From the NCBI RefSeq assembly GCF_013464915.1, contig NZ_RAVT01000027.1:31459-68415 (forward strand): a stretch of DNA of 36,957 nt, given 5' to 3'. This DNA comes from Stenotrophomonas maltophilia. GTDB taxonomy: Bacteria; Pseudomonadota; Gammaproteobacteria; Xanthomonadales; Xanthomonadaceae. A program made the translations under genes and the position numbers. The notes under the pieces were generated by a model. That model worked only from the letters and a program-made list of their open reading frames with translations, was not told where the DNA came from and did no database searches. The stretch's first letter is position 1; the number at the start of each line of letters is the position of its first letter. Below are positions 23,724-30,640 of this stretch, piece after piece.

Positions 23724-24122
23724 TCATGCGGTGCTTTCGGCAGGGCTGTGCGGATCGTCCGCTTCGGCGCGCCCCAGGCAGACGATGCCGGCCACGATCA
23801 GCACCGCGCCGACCAGGTGATGCAGGGTCAGCGGCTCGTTCAACAGCCACGCCGACAGCAGCAGCACGCTGATCACTTCCAGGTGCGATGCGGCAAATGC
23901 AGGGCCGATCGGCGCATGGCGCAGCAGGCTCATCCAGGTGAAGAATGCACCCACGTAGCCCAGGATGGCGCCGTACACCCACGGCTGCGACAGCACGCGC
24001 AGCAGCCATGCCGTGTTGGCCTCGACCGGCAGTGCGGCATCGCCGGCGTACTTGAAGCACAGCTGGGCCAGCGTGTCGAAGGCCATCAGCAGCGGGAAGC
24101 CGATCACATACAGGCGCCTCAT
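23724..24122 (-). CDS. SMR/EamA-type four-helix membrane protein (second of a pair)
   Basis: A 132-residue inner-membrane protein with four hydrophobic helices: residues about 5-25, 43-65 (WVYGAILGYVGAFFTWMSLL), 75-95 (AFAASHLEVISVLLLSAWLL) and 100-120 (LHHLVGAVLIVAGIVCLG). The second half, EPLTLHHLVGAVLIVAGI, matches the small-multidrug-resistance/EamA pattern. Its ATG overlaps the stop of the preceding SMR gene (ATGA), so the two are probably made together as a heterodimer, as in ArnE/ArnF or MdtI/MdtJ. The hydrophilic tail DDPHSPAESTA is non-membrane. Confidence 0.82.
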   Translation of the reverse strand: MRRLYVIGFPLLMAFDTLAQLCFKYAGDAALPVEANTAWLLRVLSQPWVYGAILGYVGAFFTWMSLLRHAPIGPAFAASHLEVISVLLLSAWLLNEPLTLHHLVGAVLIVAGIVCLGRAEADDPHSPAESTA

Positions 24123-24478
24123 GAGCCGGCTCCCACCACGGCCACGCCGGCGGTGACCAGCAGCATGCCGGTTACCCGCAGCGGGGTGAGCTTCTCGCGG
24201 AACAGGAAGCGGCCGGCGATCATCAGCGCGACGATGTTGATCGAGCCCAGCAGCACGCCCTTGGACAGCGGCACCAGCGACAGGAAGGCGATCCAGGCGA
24301 CGAACTCAAGCACGTAGCAGGCGATGCCGATCCACAGCCAGGGCCGGCTGAGCATGTGTTTCCAGCGCTGCAGGCCTTCGCCGTCCTGCGGGTCGCTGGC
24401 GGCGGCCTTGAAGGCAAGCTGGCCACCGGTATCGAGCACCACGTTGGCCAGCCACAGCAGCGTGGCAAGTGCCCCCAT
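24119..24478 (-). CDS. SMR/EamA-type four-helix membrane protein (first of a pair)
   Basis: A 119-residue inner-membrane protein with four helices, including LLWLANVVLDTGGQLAFKAA, WLWIGIACYVLEFVAWIAFL, GSINIVALMIAGRFLF and TGMLLVTAGVAVVGAG. The KLTPLRVTGMLLVTAGV end corresponds to the C-terminal SMR motif of its neighbour. ATG 24478 is used since the upstream frame adds only basic residues lying in the hydrolase gene. It starts one base after the hydrolase stop. A heterodimeric exporter or lipid-carrier flippase role is inferred from pairing and context. Confidence 0.82.
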   Translation of the reverse strand: MGALATLLWLANVVLDTGGQLAFKAAASDPQDGEGLQRWKHMLSRPWLWIGIACYVLEFVAWIAFLSLVPLSKGVLLGSINIVALMIAGRFLFREKLTPLRVTGMLLVTAGVAVVGAGS

Positions 24479-24479
24479 C

Positions 24480-25316
24480 TCAGGCCACCGCCTTGAGCAC
24501 ACCCGTACGCTCACCGATCTCGGTGAAGAAGCGTGCGCTGCGGCGGATCACGTCGCGGCGTTCGCGGTCGATGGTGATCATGTGGTAGCTGTCTTCCAGT
24601 ACCACCAGCTCCTTCGGGCCGCTGACCCGCGACATCACAAGTTCGGCGTTGCCCATGCTGGCCACGTCGTCCTCGCGGGCATGCATCACCAGGCACGGCG
24701 CGGTGACCTGGTGCAGGTGGCGGCGGGTCCAGTGGCTGAGCGCACGCATCTCGGCCAGCGCATGCCAGGGGTTGCCCGGCAGGCCAGCGGCGGCGCTGTC
24801 GCCGGACAGCATGGCGGCGCTCACCTGCGCACGCAGGCGCTCGTCGCGCAGGCCATACGGCGGCTCTTCCATGAACATGCGGTCGCGGCCGATGTTGAAG
24901 CGCTTGAACCACGGCAGGAGGAACGAGAAGCGGGCCACGGCGGGAATGTTCCAGCCGTCGTAGCGGAACGTGGCGCCGTATACGCCCACGCCGGACACCC
25001 ATTCGGGGCGACGTGCCGCCAGGGCCAGCGAAAGTACCGCGCCCATCGACAGGCCACCGACGAACAGCTGGTCGACCTTGCCGCGCAGGTTCGCCGCCGC
25101 ATCTTCCACGCCCTGGTACCACTGTTCCCAGGTGGTCGCCAGCAGGTCATCCACGGTGCCGCAATGGCCGGGCAGCTGCACGCCGTGCACCGTGAAGCCT
25201 GCATTGTTCAGGCCCTTGCCCAGCATGCGCATTTCCGCCGGGGTGCCGGTCAGGCCATGGACCAGCAGCACGCCCTGTGGGCCACCGGGGAGGAAGAAGT
25301 CGTGCGATTCGGTCAC
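24480..25316 (-). CDS. Alpha/beta-fold serine hydrolase (carboxylesterase-like)
   Basis: A 278-residue cytoplasmic hydrolase. It has the oxyanion loop HGLTGTP (20-26), nucleophile elbow GLSMG (serine near 94), acid D in HAREDDV (about 217) and histidine in LEDSYHMI (about 245), as in the carboxylesterase/monoacylglycerol-lipase group. GTG 25316 is the start, with GGAG seven bases upstream. It is the first gene of the eight-gene cluster and lies 79 bases after the sensor kinase gene on the same strand. It could release an acyl or ester group from the pathway product. Confidence 0.87.
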   Translation of the reverse strand: MTESHDFFLPGGPQGVLLVHGLTGTPAEMRMLGKGLNNAGFTVHGVQLPGHCGTVDDLLATTWEQWYQGVEDAAANLRGKVDQLFVGGLSMGAVLSLALAARRPEWVSGVGVYGATFRYDGWNIPAVARFSFLLPWFKRFNIGRDRMFMEEPPYGLRDERLRAQVSAAMLSGDSAAAGLPGNPWHALAEMRALSHWTRRHLHQVTAPCLVMHAREDDVASMGNAELVMSRVSGPKELVVLEDSYHMITIDRERRDVIRRSARFFTEIGERTGVLKAVA

Positions 25317-25395
25317 CTGGCGGCTCCGGGACGGCAGTGGGGATGGCAGGATCGCAAGCGCGATTTTCGCCAGCCTTTCAGCGCCCCGGGCCGGG

Positions 25396-26775
25396 TCAGG
25401 GGGCCTTCAGCAGCGGCAGCGTGATGGCGACCTTGAGCCCGCCACCCGGGCGGTTGAGGAAGCTCAGGCGACCGCCGAAGTGCTCCACCGCCTCGTGCGC
25501 GATGGCCAGGCCCAGCCCGGTGCCGCTGGCGGTGGTGCCAGGGGCACGGAAGAAGCGCTCGCCGAGGCGCGGCATCACGTCTTCCGGGACGCCGGGGCCG
25601 TTGTCTTCCACGTACAGTTCCACATCATTGTCGTCCAGTGCGTGCACGCCGACCGTGACGGTGGCATCACGTCCGGCATAGCGCAGGGCGTTGTCGATCA
25701 GGTTGTCCAGTGCCTCCTGCAGCATCGCACCGTTGCCCAGCACGCGCAGCGGCTGGGGGCTGCCACGGTAGCCGAGGTCGATGCCATCACGGATCGCTTC
25801 CGGCACCCGCATGCCGACCCACTGCGGTACCAGAACGCCCAGATCCAACGCTTCGACCGTTTCCGGCACGGTCTGCGCCCGGCTCAGCGCCAGCAGCTGG
25901 GTGCTGACCCGCGCGGTGCGCTGATTGAGCCGGCGGATGTGCTGCAGGGCCTCGCGCACCGTATCCGGATCGCCATGTGCCAGCGCCTGGTCCACATGCA
26001 GGGCCATTCCGGCCAATGGCGAGCGCAGCTGGTGCGCAGCGTCGGCGATGAAGCGGTTCTGCAGGGTGATCATTTCCGCCTGGCGCGCGAACAGATCGTC
26101 GATGGTGCTGATCAGCGGCTGGATCTCCTCCGGTACGTCGGCATCGGAAATCGGCGCCAGTTCGCCGCGGCGCTGCGCCAGGCGGGTCCTCAGCGGGGTC
26201 AGGATGCGCAGGCCGTAGGTCACGCCGAACCAGACCAGCGCGGCGGTGCCCAGCGCCAGCATGGTCATCAGCGGAATGATGATCATCAGGATCTCGCGTG
26301 CGCGCTGGCGGCGGTCGGCCATGCTCTCGGCCACAGTCACTGCCAGCTGGTCCTGCGGATCGTTCATCGCCTGCGTGCAGACCGTGGCCATGCGTACCTG
26401 CTGGCCGTTGAGGGTGCCGTCGTACAGCGCCGGATGCACGCCGGTGCAGTCCTGCGAGGGGGCGTACGGGCTGAAGTCTGCATTGCCGCTGAGGGTGCCC
26501 TTGCGGCTGCTGTCGACGTTGAAATAGCGATGGCCGTCGGGGTCGTACTCGATCAGGAAACGCGCCTGTGGTGACAGGTCGCTGGTCACCGGCATGGTGC
26601 TCAGCATCTGCGCGAACGAGTGGGTGTCGTCGATCAGGTTGCGGTCGTGGATGCGGTTGGAATAGTCCAGCGCAACGTAATAGGCCAGGAGCGTGTTGAA
26701 GGTGAGCAGGCCCAGCATCGGCAGCGCCAGGAAGGCGAGCAGGCGCCGGCGCAGGCTGGGCGGTCCACTGATCAC
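25396..26775 (-). CDS. Two-component sensor histidine kinase (TctE/QseC-like)
   Basis: A 459-residue inner-membrane kinase. Membrane helices lie near 11-35 and 162-188. The periplasmic sensor of about 125 residues contains two cysteines (C110 and C133) that could form a disulfide. A short HAMP-like linker, the HisKA motif DAAHQLRSPL (phospho-acceptor H248) and the ATPase domain follow, with NLIDNALRYA (N box), VEDNGPGVP (G1), ERFFRAPG (F box) and GTGLGLAIAHEAVEHFGG (G2). The GTG start overlaps the response-regulator stop by four bases (GTGA). TctE relatives sense carboxylic acids; the ligand here is not known. Confidence 0.93.
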   Translation of the reverse strand: MISGPPSLRRRLLAFLALPMLGLLTFNTLLAYYVALDYSNRIHDRNLIDDTHSFAQMLSTMPVTSDLSPQARFLIEYDPDGHRYFNVDSSRKGTLSGNADFSPYAPSQDCTGVHPALYDGTLNGQQVRMATVCTQAMNDPQDQLAVTVAESMADRRQRAREILMIIIPLMTMLALGTAALVWFGVTYGLRILTPLRTRLAQRRGELAPISDADVPEEIQPLISTIDDLFARQAEMITLQNRFIADAAHQLRSPLAGMALHVDQALAHGDPDTVREALQHIRRLNQRTARVSTQLLALSRAQTVPETVEALDLGVLVPQWVGMRVPEAIRDGIDLGYRGSPQPLRVLGNGAMLQEALDNLIDNALRYAGRDATVTVGVHALDDNDVELYVEDNGPGVPEDVMPRLGERFFRAPGTTASGTGLGLAIAHEAVEHFGGRLSFLNRPGGGLKVAITLPLLKAP

Positions 26776-27455
26776 GGGGCGCTGTCGTCCTGCGCGTCTT
26801 CCAGCATGTAGCCCAGCCCGCGCACGGTGCGGATGCCCATGCCGCCGGGCTGCAGCTTGCGGCGCAGGCGGTGCAGGGCGATGTCCAGGCCATTGTCGGT
26901 CAGGTCCTGGCCCCAGTCGCACAGCGCTTCCACCAGCTGCGCGCGCGATACGATGCGCTCGGCGCGTACCGCCAGTGCCGACAGCAGGCCGAATTCGCGC
27001 GCGGTCAGTTCCAGCGACTGGTCGTCGATCCACACCCGATGCCCGGCCAGGTCCAGGCGCAGGCGGCCGATGCGCAGGTCCGGGTTGCCATTGCTGGTGA
27101 CCCGGCGCAGCTGGGCACGCACGCGTGCTTCGAATTCGTCCAGCGCGAACGGCTTGACCAGGTAGTCGTCGGCACCCAGGTCGAGCACGCGTACGCGTTC
27201 GGCCAGGCCGTCGCGGGCGGTCACCACCAGCACCGCCAGGCCATCACCGCGCTGGCGCAGGCGCTGCAGCACGTCGCGGCCATCCAGCTGCGGCAGGCCC
27301 AGGTCCAGCACCAGCAGTGCGTACTGGGTCGAGCCCAGGGCAGCGTCGGCGTGCGCGCCATTGTCGACGTGGTCGACCACGTGCCCCTGCCGGCGCAGCG
27401 AGGCGCACAGGCCGGAGGCGATGTCCGGGTCGTCTTCAGCAATCAGAACGCGCAT
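26772..27455 (-). CDS. OmpR-family response regulator (TctD-like)
   Basis: A 227-residue regulator. The receiver domain has the acidic pair in AEDDPD, phospho-acceptor D51 (VLDLGLP), T79 and K101 (LVKPFALDEFEARV). The C-terminal winged helix has ELTAREFGLLSALA and the recognition segment DNGLDIALHRLRRKL. It precedes its kinase with a four-base overlap, and together they lie directly upstream of the eight-gene cluster on the same strand, so control of that cluster is plausible but not shown. Confidence 0.94.
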   Translation of the reverse strand: MRVLIAEDDPDIASGLCASLRRQGHVVDHVDNGAHADAALGSTQYALLVLDLGLPQLDGRDVLQRLRQRGDGLAVLVVTARDGLAERVRVLDLGADDYLVKPFALDEFEARVRAQLRRVTSNGNPDLRIGRLRLDLAGHRVWIDDQSLELTAREFGLLSALAVRAERIVSRAQLVEALCDWGQDLTDNGLDIALHRLRRKLQPGGMGIRTVRGLGYMLEDAQDDSAP

Positions 27456-27479
27456 GCGCGGGGGGCTCCTGTAACGGTC

Positions 27480-27507
27480 AGGCCCACCGGATGGACGGGG
27501 TGGGCCT
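27480..27507 (-). terminator. Hairpin after the metallophosphatase gene
   Basis: AGGCCCACC (27480-27488) pairs perfectly with GGTGGGCCT (27499-27507) across a ten-base loop, about 80 bases after the phosphatase stop and 25 bases before the response-regulator start. No T-run follows on either strand, so termination is likely but not typical; it could instead be a transcript-end stabiliser. Confidence 0.45.
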
Positions 27508-27588
27508 CTCGGCTGCCGAGGGTAGCCGCAAACCGGGTGAAGGTGGAGCGCGGCAACGCCGTCGGGCGCGGTCGCGCTGTCCGTCCAT

Positions 27589-28710
27589 TCAGTCCTGCAG
27601 GCCGGGCTCGCCCTGCGCCAGCGGCACCCGCGAACCGTCCAGCAGGCCGCGGCTGAGTCTGCCATCCTCGATGAACAGCAGTTCGCCGTTCTCGCCGTTC
27701 TTGATGCTGCTGTCGATGGCGATCACGCGGTCGCCATGGAAGCTGCTGACGTGCGGCATCGAGGTGTGGCCGACCACGATGCGGGTCAGTTGCAGGCGGT
27801 CGAGCACGTTCTGCACCCCAGCGGTGTCGAGGCGGCCATCGAAGTAGCCGCGGTACCAGATCGGGCTGGTCTTGCCGTCATACAGCGGCGCGGTGGCCGG
27901 GTCGGCCTTCACCTCGGCCTTGGGCAGGCCCAGCGAGGCCTGGTAAGCCGCGTTGGTGCGTGCCGGGTCCAGCGCCAGCTCGACGGCTTCGGGCGAGATG
28001 CCACCGTGCAGGAACAGGGTGTCACCGATCTTCAGCAGTACCGGGCGGGTGCGCAGCCACTGGCCGATCACCGAATCGGGACCGTACAGCTGCGGGTAGC
28101 TGCGACCGAGCAGCTGGGCGCTGCGCAGGTACTTCGGGTTGACGTAGCGCAGGTCGTCGTACAGCACCATGGTTTCGTGGTTGCCGAGCACGAAGTGCAC
28201 TGCGCCACCGGCGGCGGCCGCCTGCTGCTGCAGGCCGTACAGCAGCCAGAAGGCCTCGGTCACCTGCGGGCCACGGTCGAACACATCGCCGGCGATGACC
28301 AGGGTGTCCTTGCCCAGCGCCCAGCGATCCTGTGCATCGATGACCTGGTTGGCGCGCAGCAGCCGCACCAGCAGCCCGTACTGGCCGTGGATGTCGGACA
28401 GCGCGACGATGCGTGGCACGGCCGGCAGCACGGAAATCGAGGGTGCATTCGGCGCGGCCACATGCACGGTGTGCTCGTAGCCGCAGCGCGAGGCGACATC
28501 GGTGCCTGCTGCGCCAATGGCCAGCGCGTGCGACTCGACCTTGTCGGCGCAGATCCACTTGGCCTGCAGCTGGTTGCCCTGGCGGAACACATAGGGGCCA
28601 TCGGCCTCTACATGGGCGGCCGGTGCGGCGACCTCGCGGGCCTGCAGGGTTCCCGTGGCGCAGGCCACCAGCAGCAGGGCGGTCGAGAGGAAGGGGCGAT
28701 AGCGCGGCAT
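27589..28710 (-). CDS. Exported calcineurin-like metallophosphoesterase
   Basis: A 373-residue exported phosphatase of the Shewanella-like/PPP-type group. The motifs appear in order: ALSDIHGQYG (D-x-H), VIAGDVFDRG (GDxxDRG), FVLGNHETM (GNHE), FLHGGISPE and IVVGHTSMP, which together make the dinuclear metal site. The N-terminus MPRYRPFLSTALLLVACATG is a signal peptide. Its LVAC stretch also fits a lipobox, so the protein may be a lipoprotein rather than soluble periplasmic. ATG 28710 is used; ATG 28719 three codons earlier is equally possible. The substrate is unknown. Confidence 0.88.
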   Translation of the reverse strand: MPRYRPFLSTALLLVACATGTLQAREVAAPAAHVEADGPYVFRQGNQLQAKWICADKVESHALAIGAAGTDVASRCGYEHTVHVAAPNAPSISVLPAVPRIVALSDIHGQYGLLVRLLRANQVIDAQDRWALGKDTLVIAGDVFDRGPQVTEAFWLLYGLQQQAAAAGGAVHFVLGNHETMVLYDDLRYVNPKYLRSAQLLGRSYPQLYGPDSVIGQWLRTRPVLLKIGDTLFLHGGISPEAVELALDPARTNAAYQASLGLPKAEVKADPATAPLYDGKTSPIWYRGYFDGRLDTAGVQNVLDRLQLTRIVVGHTSMPHVSSFHGDRVIAIDSSIKNGENGELLFIEDGRLSRGLLDGSRVPLAQGEPGLQD

Positions 28711-28783
28711 CGGCGGCATCCAGCGGCGGAAAGGCCCGATGCTACCCGGCATGGCCGTGCCGTGGTGTGCGCGAATTGGCGGA

Positions 28784-29233
28784 TCAGGCGCCGCGCCCAT
28801 CGTCCTTGAGTTTGCGTACGCGGGTCGCGGCGGCCTGCAGGGGCTGACCGTCGCGGCCACGCGGTTGCATGTAGGGCAACGGCCGCCGCGTGCTGGATTC
28901 GAGCAGCTGCGAATGGGCTTCACCGGCGCCGAAGCGATGGCGTTCTCCCCACTGGCGCAGCGCGACCAGCAGCGGGAACAGTTCCTGGCCGGCGTGGGTG
29001 AGCACGTATTCCTGGTAGGCCGAACCATCGGAGGCCGGCTGCAGCTGCAGGATGCCGGCCTCGACCAGCCTGCGCAGGCGATCGCTGAGGATGTTGCGCG
29101 CAGCGCCCAGGCTGCGCTGGAAGTCGCCAAAGCGGGTGATGCCATCGAAGGCATCGCGAATGACCAGCAATGCCCAGCGGTCGCCGAGCAGGTCGGCGCT
29201 GCGGGCGACGGGGCAGGGGCTGTCAGCGTGCAT
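28784..29233 (-). CDS. HxlR-family transcriptional regulator
   Basis: A 149-residue winged-helix regulator. CPVARSADLLGDRWALLVIRDAF (residues 6-28) is the HxlR signature, followed by the recognition region ARNILSDRLRRLVEAGIL and the wing SAYQEYVLTHAGQELFPLL. ATG 29233 is preferred because GGAG lies nine bases upstream, while at ATG 29242 the site would abut the start. It is divergent from an MFS exporter gene with an inverted repeat between them, the usual layout for a repressor of an exporter induced by a small aromatic or electrophilic compound. Confidence 0.92.
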   Translation of the reverse strand: MHADSPCPVARSADLLGDRWALLVIRDAFDGITRFGDFQRSLGAARNILSDRLRRLVEAGILQLQPASDGSAYQEYVLTHAGQELFPLLVALRQWGERHRFGAGEAHSQLLESSTRRPLPYMQPRGRDGQPLQAAATRVRKLKDDGRGA

Positions 29234-29253
29234 GGCGGGCATCTCCGAATGTG

Positions 29254-29305
29254 GTTGCAGTTTAAAACCAATATCGCTAGCCTGCATCAAGTTTCAATTT
29301 GCAAC
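29254..29305. promoter_or_regulatory. Divergent promoter region with GTTGCA...TGCAAC half-sites
   Basis: GTTGCA at 29254-29259 is mirrored by TGCAAC at 29300-29305, with AT-rich GTTTAAAA and GTTTCAATT next to the half-sites, in the 78-base gap between the HxlR and MFS genes. It is a likely binding site for the HxlR protein covering both promoters. Confidence 0.45.
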
Positions 29306-29311
29306 TACATC

Positions 29312-30529
29312 ATGAATGTTCCAATGATTTCCCGCCCACTGCTGGCCCTGCTCGCGGTCGCGGCCGGCGCCAGCGTTGCCAACGTCTATTACGCGCAACC
29401 GCTGCTTGACCAGCTGGCACAAGCGTTCGCGCTGGATCGCGCGGTGGCGGGCGCGGTACTGGCCGCTACCCAGGCCGGCAGTGTGCTGGCGCTGCTCGGC
29501 CTGCTGCCGTTGGCCGATCGCGGTGACCGGCGTCGCCTGCTGCGGTTGCAGCTGATGGCACTGGTGCTGGGCCTGCTGTGGCTGGCGGCTGCCCGTACTG
29601 CGGCATGGCTGTTGTCGGGCATGCTGCTGGCCGGCCTGCTGGGAACCGCGCTGACCCAGGGGCTGATCGCCTATACCGCCACGCTGGCGCCGCCGGAGCA
29701 GCGCGGCCGCGTGGTGGGCGTGGTGCAGGGCGGTGTGTTCATCGGCCTGTTGCTGGCGCGCGTGGTATCGGGCGCGGTCGCGGCCACCATCGGCTGGCGG
29801 GCGGTCTATCTGCTGTCGGCAGCGGTGATGGCGGCCTTGGCCGTGCTGCTGTGGCGGCGCCTGCCGGCGGTGCCGGTACCGGTGGTACGACCGCGCTGGC
29901 GCGAACTGCTGTGTTCGATGCTGGGCATGCTGCGCCGGAACCGTACGCTGCGCGAGCGTGGGCCGCTGGCGTTGCTGCTGTTTGCTGGCCTCAACGTGTT
30001 CTGGGCGGCGGCGCCGCTGCCGTTGTCGGCGCCTCCGCTGCAGTGGTCCACTGCGGCCATCGGTGCACTGGGCCTGGCCGGCGTAGTTGGCGCATTGATG
30101 GCGGCGCGGGTCGGGCACTGGATGGACCGCGGTTGGGCCGATCGGGTCAGTCTTGGCGCGTTGCTGCTGATGCTGGCCGCGTGGTGGCCGCTTCTGGGCC
30201 TGCCGCAGTCGCTGTCGTTGCTGCTGCTGGGCGTGATCGTGCTCGACCTGGGTGGGCAGGCACTGCACGTCGCCAACCAGGCGCTGCTGCTACGTGCGCC
30301 CGGTGAACAGCATGGACGCCTGGTGGCGCTGTACATGCTGTTCTATGCGGTGGGCAGTGGTGCCGGTGCGGCTGCCGGGCCCTGGATGCAGGCCCGTCAT
30401 GGATGGTCGGCGGTCTGCCTGCTGGGCGCAGGCATCGCGCTGTTGGCAGTGCTGTGGTGGGGGGCGTGGCGGATGGCGGCGTTCAATGCATCGGCTGCGG
30501 TGCGAAGCGGTAGCGCCGGTTGTCGGTAG
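29312..30529 (+). CDS. Major facilitator superfamily exporter
   Basis: A 405-residue inner-membrane transporter with twelve hydrophobic helices. It has the MFS loop 2-3 pattern in PLADRGDRRRLLRLQ (about 62-76) and ANVYYAQPLLDQLA after the first helix, typical of the YnfM/arabinose-exporter-like drug efflux branch. ATG 29312 or the in-frame ATG 29324 could be the start; neither has a good ribosome site, so translation may be from a nearly leaderless transcript. The stop TAG lies in the GTAG head of a SMAG repeat at 30526. It is divergently paired with the HxlR regulator. The substrate is unknown. Confidence 0.9.
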   Translation: MNVPMISRPLLALLAVAAGASVANVYYAQPLLDQLAQAFALDRAVAGAVLAATQAGSVLALLGLLPLADRGDRRRLLRLQLMALVLGLLWLAAARTAAWLLSGMLLAGLLGTALTQGLIAYTATLAPPEQRGRVVGVVQGGVFIGLLLARVVSGAVAATIGWRAVYLLSAAVMAALAVLLWRRLPAVPVPVVRPRWRELLCSMLGMLRRNRTLRERGPLALLLFAGLNVFWAAAPLPLSAPPLQWSTAAIGALGLAGVVGALMAARVGHWMDRGWADRVSLGALLLMLAAWWPLLGLPQSLSLLLLGVIVLDLGGQALHVANQALLLRAPGEQHGRLVALYMLFYAVGSGAGAAAGPWMQARHGWSAVCLLGAGIALLAVLWWGAWRMAAFNASAAVRSGSAGCR

Positions 30530-30612
30530 AGTCGACTGTTAGTCGACTGCTCTTCCGTCAGTTTGCAAAGAAACCGCGCTGCGCGCGATAGTCGACTGAC
30601 AGTCGACTCTAC
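30526..30612. repeat. SMAG-type inverted repeat dimer
   Basis: The left unit (30526-30549) is GTAG followed by AGTCGACT-GTT-AGTCGACT. The right unit (30589-30612) is its near-mirror, AGTCGACT-GAC-AGTCGACT ending CTAC. A 39-base spacer separates them. The element begins inside the stop codon of the MFS gene and lies between two convergent genes, so it probably ends or protects both transcripts. Confidence 0.85.
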
Positions 30613-30640
30613 CGCCCCCGGGATTTTCATTTCCGCCGGT

